Assembly (NCBI RefSeq): GCF_000317085.1
Contig: NC_019702.1
Location: 1,084,394-1,148,393, forward strand
DNA from: Synechococcus sp. PCC 7502
GTDB taxonomy: Bacteria > Cyanobacteriota > Cyanobacteriia > Pseudanabaenales > Pseudanabaenaceae
Direction of reading: 5' to 3'
DNA length: 64,000 nt
Translations under genes and position numbers: made by a program
Notes under the pieces: generated by a model
What the model was told of the DNA's origin: nothing
The model's database searches: none
The model's input: only the letters and a program-made list of their open reading frames with translations
Shown: piece after piece, positions 22,555-31,501 of the stretch
Position numbering within the stretch: the first letter of the stretch is position 1
Layout: each line of letters begins with the position of its first letter

Positions 22555-22835
22555 TGTGGAAAATGTGGAAAACTTTTTAAAAACTATATTTAGCTATAGC
22601 TTTGAAGTTTTTAACCTGTGGATAAATCTGTGGATAAATAGGGAGTTTTTCCACAGAGTATAAATACTTAGTCAAGTTTTTCCACAGATCATGCAGAGTT
22701 TTCCACAGCTTTCAGGAAGTTTTCCACATAGTTTTCCACAGGCTAATCTAGCGTTAATCATGATTATTTACAGAAATTAATATAAAATTTAATAAAAATT
22801 TACAGATTTTTTAATCAAAAATCTGGATTTGTTGA
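22555..22835. other. oriC: Probable chromosomal replication origin (oriC)
   Basis: The 620-base gap upstream of dnaN holds nine 9-mers matching DnaA boxes. Four point one way: TGTGGAAAA at 22555 and 22564, TGTGGATAA at 22617 and 22629. Five point the other way: TTTTCCACA at 22647, 22678, 22699, 22720 and 22732. TTTTCCACA is the known cyanobacterial box and TTATCCACA the E. coli consensus. After them comes a very AT-rich run (about 22760-22835) that would suit the unwinding element. Origins next to dnaN are known in Synechococcus. The box polarity flips between 22637 and 22647. The leftover flanks (22352-22554, 22836-22974) hold only AT-rich promoter-type DNA. Confidence 0.85.
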
Positions 22836-22974
22836 AGTTTTGTTAAGGGTTAGGTGGTGCTATACAAATGTCAAAATTAAATCAACATTAAAAATGCCAA
22901 AATTAAAATTATCTTTAGCTATAAAAATTTTCTGATTGTAAAGCTTTTAATTAATTAAGAATATTTAAAAAAAT

Positions 22975-23730
22975 ATGGTGGAACAGGTTATGACATTCGC
23001 ATTATTAGAGAGAAAATTCTTGAAAAGAGATTTATTAAAAAGAGATAAATTGATACTGCAGAAATTAGTACTAGCAATTGTGAGTTTAATCTTGGTATTT
23101 CAGATATTTACGACAGGGGCGATCGCTTCAGAAGTAGCAGATTTACCAGACTTAACACCAGATGATCGAACTTGGGTAATCGATTTTGCTAAGGTTATTA
23201 GTAGTTCAACAGAAAGCACTACTTCGGAGGCTTTGGAGAAATTGGCAACTGAAACTGGAAATCAGGTGAGATTTGTGACCATCCAAAGAATTGATTTTGG
23301 ACAGCCTGCTAGTGAGTTTGTATCAGAACTGTTTGATAAATGGTTTATAACCCCTGAGCAAAGGGCAAAACAAACTTTAGTCCTGCTGGCAACGGAGGAT
23401 CACCGTGTGGCGATTAAAACAGGGGCAGAGGTTGATCAAATCTTACCTAAGGAAATTGCTGCCAGTATAGCGTCTGAAACTATGCTGTTCCCATCGCAGA
23501 AGTCTAACTATAATCAGGCTGTAACTGATGGTATGAATCGCTTGGTTGCTGTGCTTTCTGGTTTAGCTGATCCCGGTGCACCTGTGATTGTGGCAGAAAC
23601 AGATTTATCAATTAAACCCTCGGAAATTAAAACGGAACCTGTCAGTGCTAGTTTGGTAGTTGGTGGTTTTCTGATTGCGGCAACAGTGATTCCGATGGTG
23701 ACTTACTATTGGTTTCAAAATCAGTCCTAA
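22975..23730 (+). CDS. psb32: TPM-domain protein, Psb32-like
   Basis: The 251-residue protein has a basic N-terminus, a signal/anchor helix (LVLAIVSLILVFQIFTTGAIA near 31), a lumenal TPM domain (about 60-195: WVIDFAKVISSSTE, GNQVRFVTIQRIDF, AKQTLVLLATEDHRVAIKTG) and a C-terminal membrane helix (SLVVGGFLIAATVIPMVTYYW, read as GGFLIAATVIPMV). This architecture is that of Psb32, a TPM protein that aids photosystem II repair. The paralogue relation is not certain. The start could also be the ATG at 22990. It begins right beside the origin. Confidence 0.65.
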   Translation: MVEQVMTFALLERKFLKRDLLKRDKLILQKLVLAIVSLILVFQIFTTGAIASEVADLPDLTPDDRTWVIDFAKVISSSTESTTSEALEKLATETGNQVRFVTIQRIDFGQPASEFVSELFDKWFITPEQRAKQTLVLLATEDHRVAIKTGAEVDQILPKEIAASIASETMLFPSQKSNYNQAVTDGMNRLVAVLSGLADPGAPVIVAETDLSIKPSEIKTEPVSASLVVGGFLIAATVIPMVTYYWFQNQS

Positions 23731-23755
23731 AAATTAGGTTCAGAGGGATGGATAG

Positions 23756-24919
23756 ATGCTGAATGTTAGCCCTGATCTGGTTGCTCTAGCTCGATCGCAG
23801 GTGGTGTTATTAACCCAAACCCTTGGGGCTGCATCCAGTGTCATGTATGTTGCTGAGGATATATCAGGCGAAAGGCAACCAAATTTGATTGAAGTTGTAA
23901 CCTACCCTGATACGGTGACATTAGCGGATACGGGATTTAGTAATTCTTTACTGATGCTTCCACCTTCTAGTTTAGAGCAGGGAAGTGCGATCGTCCAACA
24001 GGGCAGAATTGTGATTCCTTTACTCTATAAGGATGGAATTATGGGTTTCTTGATGACTGGTCGTGATGATCGAGACTGGACAGATCAAGAGCAAATTCAG
24101 ATTCAACAGGTTGCTAATACTTTGGCGATCGCCTGCGCTTTGGATCGACGTTCCCACTGGCTGAAACAGAGTATTAGAGATATACAAAGGGATGCGGTAA
24201 TTAGTCAACAGGACTTTACAGCTTCACTTTTTCATCAGTTGCGAAATCCTCTAACCGCTTTAAGAACCTTTGGGCAATTATTAATTCGGCGGATTTTACC
24301 CGAGGATCCTAACCATAATTTGGTCATGGGAATTGTTAGAGAAACCAAACATATTCAAGACCTATTAGTTGAGACCGATACTCTGGCTTCCACATCTACT
24401 TCTGTTATCCTTCCGAGTGACTCCGACTTCCCACTCTTACTTCCTCCTGTTTTAGAGATAGTTGCTGTTAACCTAGCGGAGATTTTAGAAAATTTATTAT
24501 TATCTGCTACAGCGATCGCCCAAGAGAAACAACTTCAACTCACTAGTCATATCCCCCATGAACTTCCGTTTGTCCAAGGTAATGCCATCGCTTTAAGGGA
24601 AGTCCTGAATAATTTAATTGATAATGCCATCAAGTACACACCTATGACAGGTAAAGTAGATGTAGTGGCCACGTTTAATTCTGAGCATGTGGAAGTGAAA
24701 GTTAAAGATACTGGCGTAGGCATTGATGAATTCGATTTATCACATTTATTTGAGCGTAATTTTCGAGGTCGGCAGGCAAAGGGAAATATTACTGGAACTG
24801 GTTTAGGTTTAGCGATCGCCCGAGATTTAGTAGAAAAAATGTCTGGAGAAATTAAAGTGGAAAGTAAACTAAATATAGGTACTTGTTTCACTGTAATACT
24901 AAAACGTGCAAATAATTAA
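23756..24919 (+). CDS. hik2: GAF sensor histidine kinase, Hik2/chloroplast-sensor-kinase type
   Basis: The 387-residue soluble kinase has a GAF domain (about 10-135, ending LAIACALDRRS), a HisKA with the phospho-acceptor His near 160 in LFHQLRNPLTALRTFGQLL, then PEDPN, and a HATPase with NNLIDNAIKYTP, KDTGVGID and GTGLGLAIARDL. The HQLRNPLTALRTFG run is characteristic of Hik2 and the plastid CSK, which couple photosynthetic redox state and salt stress to gene expression. The N-terminal GAF cysteine reported to hold an Fe-S cluster in Hik2/CSK is absent here; the only GAF Cys is in IACAL. Family assignment rests on memory of the motif. It is convergent with sasA, 8 bases apart. Confidence 0.65.
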   Translation: MLNVSPDLVALARSQVVLLTQTLGAASSVMYVAEDISGERQPNLIEVVTYPDTVTLADTGFSNSLLMLPPSSLEQGSAIVQQGRIVIPLLYKDGIMGFLMTGRDDRDWTDQEQIQIQQVANTLAIACALDRRSHWLKQSIRDIQRDAVISQQDFTASLFHQLRNPLTALRTFGQLLIRRILPEDPNHNLVMGIVRETKHIQDLLVETDTLASTSTSVILPSDSDFPLLLPPVLEIVAVNLAEILENLLLSATAIAQEKQLQLTSHIPHELPFVQGNAIALREVLNNLIDNAIKYTPMTGKVDVVATFNSEHVEVKVKDTGVGIDEFDLSHLFERNFRGRQAKGNITGTGLGLAIARDLVEKMSGEIKVESKLNIGTCFTVILKRANN

Positions 24920-24927
24920 TAGACTGG

Positions 24928-26001
24928 TTAATAGACGGGTAAGGTAAAGTGAAAGCTACTACCCTGCTTACCGGCACTATCGACCCATATTCTGCCGTAG
25001 TGAGCACGAATTATGCGCTGACATACAGCTAAACCGATGCCATAACCCTCCTGTTCATCGTTTTCTTGGACTCGAAATCGATCTTCAAAAATGCGATCGC
25101 GCAGTTTCATAGGAATTCCCAAGCCATTATCAGTAACTGTAATTTCAACTTTTTGAGAAGTGCGATGCAAGACAGCAACGGTAATCTCGCCACCTATGGG
25201 AGTATATTTAATGGCATTACCGATGAGATTGATTAAAACTTGACGAACTCTTTCAGGATCGGCATAGACCAATGGCAAATCTGTAGGAATATCTGTGACT
25301 AAGGCTTGCTGTTTTGCCTGTAAGCGGCTGATTAACGAGTAATCACTAACCACACTCTTGCAAAGTTCCCCAATTTGAATTTTTTGAAGATAAATTTTAA
25401 GCTCAGAAGTACTACCCTGGGATGCTTCTAGGATATCTGTAATCATAATATCTAAAGCTTTGGTTTGATTTCGAGCGTGCTTAAAAAGTTGCATTGCTAA
25501 ATCGGAGGTGAGTTGCTCATGATTTAGTTCTATAGTTTCCAAAGCTAAGGATATAGCTGTAAGGGGACTACGCAGGTCATGGGCAAGGATGGCAATAATG
25601 CGCTCCTTAAATCGTAATTCTTCTTCTAAGATTGCCTTTTCTTGGCTCAGGCGAAACATTTCATCGGCAAGCCGAATTAATTCTGAAGAGTAGGGTATGT
25701 CTAATTGATCTAGTGGCTTATCCTCATTAGTGATCGCCTGATTTTGCCAATCTTTCCAGCAATCTGCAAGCTGAGAGATTAAATTTTTACCTGCAATTAC
25801 CTGACGTGGAGATGGGTTAATTTTAAGCAGAGCAGGAGTCATTATTACCTTAAAATGCTCTGCTAAGTATGGTTGGCTGGAGACATTAATTACTTGTAAT
25901 CTGGATTGATTGGGTAAATTATGGTGTAAAAACTCTTCTAATTCTTTGATTAGATCACGGGTAATCGGGCGATCGTCAATGAAGAGTAATAGTTGCAACA
26001 T
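24928..26001 (-). CDS. sasA: Circadian output kinase SasA
   Basis: The product of about 357 residues has an N-terminal thioredoxin-like KaiB fold (about 5-95: LQLLLFIDDRP, LQVINVSSQPYLAEHFKVIMTPALLKI, read as QVINVSSQPYLAEHF and MTPALLKI, then RQVIAG), a coiled linker, HisKA with His near 141 (ILAHDLRSPLTA), and a HATPase (NLIGNAIKYTP, GYGIGLAVCQRI). SasA binds the KaiC CI ring, autophosphorylates and passes phosphate to RpaA to drive clock output. The ATG at 26001 is preferred; a TTG 12 bases upstream is possible. It lies about 6.8 kb from kaiABC in this window. No rpaA is present. Confidence 0.93.
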   Translation of the reverse strand: MLQLLLFIDDRPITRDLIKELEEFLHHNLPNQSRLQVINVSSQPYLAEHFKVIMTPALLKINPSPRQVIAGKNLISQLADCWKDWQNQAITNEDKPLDQLDIPYSSELIRLADEMFRLSQEKAILEEELRFKERIIAILAHDLRSPLTAISLALETIELNHEQLTSDLAMQLFKHARNQTKALDIMITDILEASQGSTSELKIYLQKIQIGELCKSVVSDYSLISRLQAKQQALVTDIPTDLPLVYADPERVRQVLINLIGNAIKYTPIGGEITVAVLHRTSQKVEITVTDNGLGIPMKLRDRIFEDRFRVQENDEQEGYGIGLAVCQRIIRAHYGRIWVDSAGKQGSSFHFTLPVY

Positions 26002-26077
26002 TGACCTACGCAAATTTATAGTTTGTTCCTAAGATTCTTAATTTTTAATTAAGTTTAGCCTAGTTAGATACATTTTA

Positions 26078-26311
26078 TTAGTCACATTTTATAAATGAGC
26101 GTCGTAATCGAAATTTTTCACCCTTAACTCTGGTGATGTATGTCTTGCTAATAATTTGATCGCCATCAGGGATAAAACTTAGATCAATAATCCAAGCATC
26201 AGTGACATAGAAATAAGATTACCATGCTGCCATGATTGCCCATAATGGCTCAAAAGTTTTAGCACTGTGATCGCCTACAGTCCATCCAAGGATACCTTTG
26301 CATTCATTGGG
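26078..26311 (-). pseudogene. Decayed IS1-family transposase fragment
   Basis: One minus-strand frame reads ECKGILGWTVGDHSAKTF, then PLWAIMAAW, an in-frame TAA (26219-26221), then YVTDAWIIDLSFIPDGD, QIISKTYITRVKGEKFRLR and a stop at 26078. The TD(A/G)W, VISK-type and Y-x-x-R-V/I spacing matches the C-terminal catalytic half of IS1-family transposases. Two further stop codons sit just before the visible part (26312-26317), and the C-terminal R-K-SFSKS part is lost. It is therefore a dead remnant. I see no inverted repeats around it. Confidence 0.6.
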
Positions 26312-26534
26312 CTACTACTGTCCACAATAATACTTGCATCTTGCATCATAACTGATAGAGTAAAGCTCCGTTCTGAGTGGAAGTGCTTTGTTATACGGTT
26401 GATACGCCTTTGTCATGCCACCGAGGGGCGTGGTTTGAATTTCCCCATAACAGGAAGTGAAAGGAAAACGCGTACAACGAGTCCAAACGAAAACGGTTCT
26501 TCCCTATTCCAAGGCAACAGATACATCGTTCTTC
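26312..26534. other. Intergenic remainder beside the transposase remnant
   Basis: About 220 bases with no supportable gene. The stretch 26385-26530 is locally richer in G+C than its neighbours and has an ACGCC/GGCGT inverted repeat around 26406-26436. A 92-codon plus-strand frame crosses it but runs over the transposase remnant, so it is not accepted. It may be another part of the old insertion. Confidence 0.35.
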
Positions 26535-26855
26535 CTAGGAATTAGTTTCAAGTACCTTTGTATAAATTTGCTTAATAGTTAATAATACCAGCCCGATCGC
26601 AATTACGCCAAAAATAATTGTAATTCCACTACCCATGGCTAACAATATAGTTCTGATTGCTGCACCAATGCGATCAGCAAGGGTTTGAGCATTTTGAAAC
26701 GGACTCAGAGCTAGTTTGCGTGCTACACCTAGGGTGAAGTTATATAATCCATAGGCAAGGATGGCAGAAATTACTGCACCGATAATGCCTGAAATTGGCG
26801 AAATATTTTCTTGAGACTGAGAATTTGGGGGGGATTTAGGATTTGGTTCAATCAT
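26535..26855 (-). CDS. DUF3082 family membrane protein
   Basis: The 106-residue protein has a Pro/Ser/Asn-rich N-terminus and two membrane helices: about 22-42 (SGIIGAVISAILAYGLYNF) and 68-95 (IRTILLAMGSGITIIFGVIA). The layout, including the YxLT-type loop and the final LLTIK, fits DUF3082, a cyanobacteria/plant-only family with no assigned role. It is probably a small thylakoid or plasma-membrane protein. The next gene upstream, the PfkB kinase, begins elsewhere and ends 82 bases away. Confidence 0.65.
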   Translation of the reverse strand: MIEPNPKSPPNSQSQENISPISGIIGAVISAILAYGLYNFTLGVARKLALSPFQNAQTLADRIGAAIRTILLAMGSGITIIFGVIAIGLVLLTIKQIYTKVLETNS

Positions 26856-26937
26856 AAAATTGTGTTAAAAGTACTAACATACTACCTTCCCAATATAAAA
26901 AATAGGGCTAATTAAGTTTTCAGAGTTTCCACTAACT

Positions 26938-27999
26938 CTAATCGGGGCGATCGCTCAAAAGATGTTCTAAGGCAGTTAACATTTCGGTGGTGTTAGTTGT
27001 AGTTGTACCAAACTGTCTAACAACAATGCTAGCTGCTAAATTGCCCAAAACTGCTGCTGCCCAAACGGAACCACCATTTGCCAAAGCTAAGGTTAGGGCT
27101 GCTACTACTGTATCTCCTGCCCCTGTGACATCAAAGACTTGAGTACGATTAAAGGCGGGAATATGGTCTGCGTTACCATCTTGACCAAATAAGCTCATGC
27201 CATTTTCACCTCTGGTAATTAAAATTTGTTTAGCATTGGTTAGTTTTAATAAATCTTGGGATGCGGTTTGGATATTAGTATCAGAAATGCCATAGCCAAC
27301 TGCTAACTCAGCTTCAGGTAAATTGGGGGTAAAAATTGTTGCCCCTTGATAACGATCTAAATCCTTTTGGGTATCTACAACTACTAATTTATGCTTTAGG
27401 GCAGCATCGATCACGATTTCGGTCATTACACCTTCGCCATAGTCAGAGCAGACGATCGCATCAACTTGATCAATATGGGCTTGAATAAACTGTGCTAATT
27501 GGGTTTGTAAGGTTTCACTAATTGGTGCATCGGATTTACGATCAATCCTGACAATTTGTTGAGTTACCGACTGGCGGGCATGGGCAGAAATTCGGGTTTT
27601 TGTAACTGTGGGGCGATCGCAATCGATAAATATGCCAGATGTATTAATTCCCGCTTCGGTAAAAATGGTTTTCAGAGCTTTACCCTGATCATCATTACCA
27701 ATAATGCCAACAGCAATTACTTTAGCTCCGAGCTTTGCCAGATTATAGATAGCATTGGCACCTCCACCGGGGACTTGTTTTGTACCTTCATGGCGAATGA
27801 TTAAGACGGGAGCTTCACGGGAAATGCGTTCTACCTGCCCTGTGAGAAATTCATCAAGAGTTAAATCGCCCACTACTAAAACCTTAGCTTGATCAAATTT
27901 TTGAATTAGTTCTATTAGCTGGGAATTAGATTCAGAAAGGATTTTATTAAAATTATCGAGCATATAATCTTTATTCTCTATGGTGTGAAATGCACTCAC
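26938..27999 (-). CDS. PfkB-type kinase, D-glycero-D-manno-heptose-7-phosphate kinase-like
   Basis: The 353-residue product (GTG start; the ATG at 27963 gives 341) is a ribokinase/PfkB enzyme closest to the kinase half of HldE/RfaE. Motifs: VLVVGDLTLDEFLTG near 41, VPGGGANAIYNLAKLGA near 78, VVDTQKDLDRYQGATIFTPN (substrate site), and the catalytic GAGDTVVAALTLAL near 295. These enzymes phosphorylate heptose-7-phosphate at C1 for ADP-heptose in LPS core. The cytidylyl/adenylyl-transferase half found in bifunctional HldE is missing, so a separate enzyme would be needed. It is in a nucleotide-sugar neighbourhood with gmd and fcl. Confidence 0.75.
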   Translation of the reverse strand: MSAFHTIENKDYMLDNFNKILSESNSQLIELIQKFDQAKVLVVGDLTLDEFLTGQVERISREAPVLIIRHEGTKQVPGGGANAIYNLAKLGAKVIAVGIIGNDDQGKALKTIFTEAGINTSGIFIDCDRPTVTKTRISAHARQSVTQQIVRIDRKSDAPISETLQTQLAQFIQAHIDQVDAIVCSDYGEGVMTEIVIDAALKHKLVVVDTQKDLDRYQGATIFTPNLPEAELAVGYGISDTNIQTASQDLLKLTNAKQILITRGENGMSLFGQDGNADHIPAFNRTQVFDVTGAGDTVVAALTLALANGGSVWAAAVLGNLAASIVVRQFGTTTTNTTEMLTALEHLLSDRPD

Positions 28000-28087
28000 C
28001 TGCCACCATAAACATTGAATGACTATGAAACTCTACCATAAGGTTAGGGGCAGCATTATTAGGAGTTAAATTGCAATTTGGTTTCAG

Positions 28088-30346
28088 CTATTTAGTGATA
28101 ATGCTAGTTATTTTTTCTATGGAAATCTGATACCAGCGTTTTTGGTTTTCTAGTTCGGTGCTCAGGGGCTGAGTTGGGGGGAAATTTGCACAATCATATC
28201 CAAGTTCTCGCCATGTCGATACAATTACGCAGGGTGCTAGCCATAGCTTTTGTCCTAAATCTAATAAATTAACCTGTAAATTAGCTGACTCAGTACCTGA
28301 ACCAATATATAGGGATAACTTCTGCTTAAGTTCTGACTGTGTGGGTAAAACTGGAATTTGACTACCTAAATAGATTAAGGCTGGTTTGGTTAAGGCAATT
28401 AGCCAGCGCAGATGTGTAATTGAAGGGGGAAGGCTCCAAAGTACTAGAGATTTATAGGTTTTATGGGGAATCGGGCGATCGCTATCTCCAGTAAACTCGG
28501 GATGATCATAACCATAAATTAAGGCAGGCTGAGGAATTTCGGCTAGGGCTTTTAAGTTTTGCCATTTAGGAGCGATCGCGATTTTCGGGGCAGGTTTAGA
28601 TTCTAAAATCGGAGTCCAAGGTGTTCTGATGCCTACTAACTCTAGTTCTACGGAAGTTTTATCCTGCCATTTATTCGCTCTTAATTTATATGCTAAGTCC
28701 ACATAATCAGGAATCGGATAATATTCTCCCCATCGCCAAGAAATTGCCTTAATTTTGGAGCCATTGCCTCGATCCAGTTCCAGTGCTAGACAAGCTTTAT
28801 TTTTACCTCTAATTTGCTGTGAAATTACCCGTACATTAGGCGTATAAAACACTGGATCACTATTACCCATGCCACAGGGATGTAATAAATCAATTTGTTC
28901 TAAAAGTGTGAGGGAAATATCATGTAAGTCGGCTTTAACATCTACTTGAATTAAGGGCTTGAGGTGATGAGGTTCTAGGTGTTGATGGGCAAATTCGCGC
29001 AGGCGATCGCTAAATTTCTGTAAATTCTGACTTGGCATGGAAAACCCACCCGCTGCAGGATGTCCACCATATTTATTTAAAAATTCTCGGCAAAATTCCA
29101 AGGACTCAAATACATTAAATTCTGGAATGCTACGCACAGAACCTCGAATTGCCAAATGATCCTGTTCTTCTTCGTAGGTCCCAATAAATACTGGTACTCC
29201 ATATCGCTCAACTAACCGTGATGCCACGATGCCAATTACGCCATGATGCCAATTGGGTTGAACTACGACTAAAACTCGTTCTTGGCTTAAATCTAAATTT
29301 AGAGACTGAATGTAGGCGATCGCTTCCCGTTCAATTTGGCTACATAGTTCTTGGCGGGTACGGTTGGTTTCTTCGCATTTTTGTGCCAGGGTAATCGCTA
29401 TGCCCATGTCATCGGCGGTTAAAAGCTCAATTACGGTTACAGGGTCACCAATTCTTCCCACAGCGTTAATGCGTGGTCCTAGGCTAAACCCGATCGCCTC
29501 TGGCTTTAACCCTATTTTTTGATCATCCGCTATGCCAGAAGCTTGAATTAGGGCTGTAACTCCGGGTAATTGCGATCGTCCCAATAATCTTAAACCTTGC
29601 TTCACTAAACGCCGATTAATGCCTGTTAAATGTGCTAGATCAGCGATAGTACCAAGAGTGAAAAGCTCTAGGAGTAAGGATTCTAATGCCTGTCTTTTGC
29701 CAAATCGATCAGCCAACTCTAACGCTAACACATACGCCACTCCCACGCCAGCGATCGCATAGTAAGGAGAACTTAGATTAATTAACTTGGGATTTAGAAT
29801 GGCATTGGCGGGAGGTAATTGTTCGGGCAAGTCATGGTGATCGGTAATAATTACGGCTAAATTTAATTCTCTGGCACGGGCGATCGCTGCGAATGCCGAG
29901 ATTCCATTATCCACGGTAATAATCAAACCCACACCCCTAGCCTGTAATTCCTCCACCATGCGGATATTAATGCCATAGCCCTCATTCATTCGACTGGGAA
30001 TTTCATAACTCACCTCAACTTCTAAAAGCCGTAACGTTCTTAGCAGTAAAGCCGTACTAGTCATACCATCGGCATCATAATCCCCACAGATCGCCACTTT
30101 CTGATGATTCTTAACTGCTGCTTCTAAAATATCCAGACTGGCAACCAAATCAGGAAATTCTAATTTAGGATCAACTAATACTTCACGATCAGGATCAAGA
30201 AAAACCTGCGATCGCTCAGGTGTATTCATATCCCGATTGATCAAAACTTGTGCCAGTAGGGGTGAAAGACCAGTAGAATTAGAAATCTCACTGGCTAACT
30301 CTGGCTGAGGAGCCGCAATCTGCCAACGCTGAAGAGGTAAAGTCAT
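28088..30346 (-). CDS. recJ: Single-stranded-DNA-specific exonuclease RecJ
   Basis: The 752-residue enzyme degrades ssDNA 5'-3' in recombination and mismatch repair. DHH-family motifs are clear: GDYDADGMTSTALL near 85, the DHH triad in IITDHHDLPE near 170, GVGVAYVLAL, GPRINAVGRIGDP near 290, and the DHHA1 domain with GHPAAGGFS near 440. An OB fold follows, then a C-terminal extension of about 170 residues (after residue 570) that is common in cyanobacterial RecJ and has no known role. The start is 30 bases from the upstream fcl stop, so recJ may be last in a gmd-fcl-recJ transcript. Confidence 0.93.
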   Translation of the reverse strand: MTLPLQRWQIAAPQPELASEISNSTGLSPLLAQVLINRDMNTPERSQVFLDPDREVLVDPKLEFPDLVASLDILEAAVKNHQKVAICGDYDADGMTSTALLLRTLRLLEVEVSYEIPSRMNEGYGINIRMVEELQARGVGLIITVDNGISAFAAIARARELNLAVIITDHHDLPEQLPPANAILNPKLINLSSPYYAIAGVGVAYVLALELADRFGKRQALESLLLELFTLGTIADLAHLTGINRRLVKQGLRLLGRSQLPGVTALIQASGIADDQKIGLKPEAIGFSLGPRINAVGRIGDPVTVIELLTADDMGIAITLAQKCEETNRTRQELCSQIEREAIAYIQSLNLDLSQERVLVVVQPNWHHGVIGIVASRLVERYGVPVFIGTYEEEQDHLAIRGSVRSIPEFNVFESLEFCREFLNKYGGHPAAGGFSMPSQNLQKFSDRLREFAHQHLEPHHLKPLIQVDVKADLHDISLTLLEQIDLLHPCGMGNSDPVFYTPNVRVISQQIRGKNKACLALELDRGNGSKIKAISWRWGEYYPIPDYVDLAYKLRANKWQDKTSVELELVGIRTPWTPILESKPAPKIAIAPKWQNLKALAEIPQPALIYGYDHPEFTGDSDRPIPHKTYKSLVLWSLPPSITHLRWLIALTKPALIYLGSQIPVLPTQSELKQKLSLYIGSGTESANLQVNLLDLGQKLWLAPCVIVSTWRELGYDCANFPPTQPLSTELENQKRWYQISIEKITSIITK

Positions 30347-30376
30347 ATATTTAATTGGTTGAATATGACTTAGTTT

Positions 30377-31318
30377 TTATACTGCATGCTCCCGATACCA
30401 AGCGATCGTATTTTGCAAACCCTGCTTAAAATCCACTTGGGCAGTAAACTTAAAAGCCGCTTTAGCTCTTTCCGTATCCAAACAGCGTCGAGGTTGCCCG
30501 TTAGGTTTATCGGTTTGCCAGATAATTTCTCCCTCAAATTCCATGAGGTCGCAGATTAGAGTAATTAAATCTTTAATCGAAATTTCGTAACCCGTGCCTA
30601 AATTTACTGGTTCTGGATCATCATAACTTTGAGTACCCATGACAATCCCCCGTGCCGCATCCTCAGAATATAAAAATTCACGGGTAGGGCTACCATCTCC
30701 CCACACTGGCAGTTGTTTATCACCTCTAACTTGAGCCTCATGGACTTTACGAATTAAAGCGGGGATCACATGGGAACTCTTTGGATCAAAATTATCCGCA
30801 GGACCATACAGGTTCACGGGCAGTAAATAAATACCATTGAAATTGTATTGTTGCCTATAGGCTTGTAGCTGCACTAGTAAGGCTTTTTTAGCCACCCCAT
30901 AGGGGGCATTAGTCTCTTCGGGATAACCATTCCAAATATCATCTTCTTTAAATGGTACAGGTGTAAACTTGGGATAGGCGCAAATTGTACCCACACAGAC
31001 AAATTTCTTTACTCCTGCTAAATGGGCAGCATGGATTAGTTGTGTACCCATGATCAAGTTATCGTAGAATAGCTCACCCGGCTTTTCCTGATTTAAGCCA
31101 ATTCCCCCTACATGGGCAGCCAAATGAATCACAATATCTTGATTATCCACAGCCTTTTGGCAGTTTTCCCACACCCGAATATCTAGATCGCGCGATCGCG
31201 GAATGGAAATTAAATCTTTACTAGCACCAGCAGCTAATAATTGGGCAACTACTTGCTGTCCTAAAAATCCTGCTCCGCCCGTAACTAGAATTTTTTGATC
31301 TTGAAGTGAAAGTGTCAT
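30377..31318 (-). CDS. fcl: GDP-L-fucose synthase
   Basis: The 313-residue short-chain dehydrogenase has the NAD(P) loop [13 protein letters not shown] (residues 12-24), [10 protein letters not shown] near 67, the catalytic set with Y-x-x-x-K in [13 protein letters not shown] near 138, and [11 protein letters not shown] near 170. It is the bifunctional epimerase/reductase that turns GDP-4-keto-6-deoxymannose, the Gmd product, into GDP-L-fucose for exopolysaccharide or O-antigen. It lies 183 bases downstream of gmd in the same direction. Confidence 0.94.
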   Translation of the reverse strand: MTLSLQDQKILVTGGAGFLGQQVVAQLLAAGASKDLISIPRSRDLDIRVWENCQKAVDNQDIVIHLAAHVGGIGLNQEKPGELFYDNLIMGTQLIHAAHLAGVKKFVCVGTICAYPKFTPVPFKEDDIWNGYPEETNAPYGVAKKALLVQLQAYRQQYNFNGIYLLPVNLYGPADNFDPKSSHVIPALIRKVHEAQVRGDKQLPVWGDGSPTREFLYSEDAARGIVMGTQSYDDPEPVNLGTGYEISIKDLITLICDLMEFEGEIIWQTDKPNGQPRRCLDTERAKAAFKFTAQVDFKQGLQNTIAWYREHAV

Positions 31319-31501
31319 TTTAAGAATCCTAATGCTTAATGAATAGTGATAAAAATATTGGTTTAATTTTAGCTATTGCAGATTTCAGTTAAATGTGGCA
31401 GAAATAAAATACTAAAACCAAGGCGGAGAACCTAGCCCTGCGACCCTTTTTTCTCCGAGCTTGATCGAAAACCTCAATAAGAGTCAGATTTAAAGCTTTA
31501 C

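Noticed and set aside
26399-26445. tRNA or structured RNA candidate around the GC-rich inverted repeat
   Set aside because: No cloverleaf could be drawn and no T-loop consensus is present; it lies in decayed insertion DNA.
26267-26545. 92-codon plus-strand frame with a lipobox-like LASC
   Set aside because: It overlaps the antisense IS1-type transposase remnant and lacks a believable signal peptide start; no ribosome site.
31423-31459. CGGAGAA/TTCTCCG hairpin as a terminator of gmd
   Set aside because: No T tract follows on the minus strand, and the loop is over 20 bases long.
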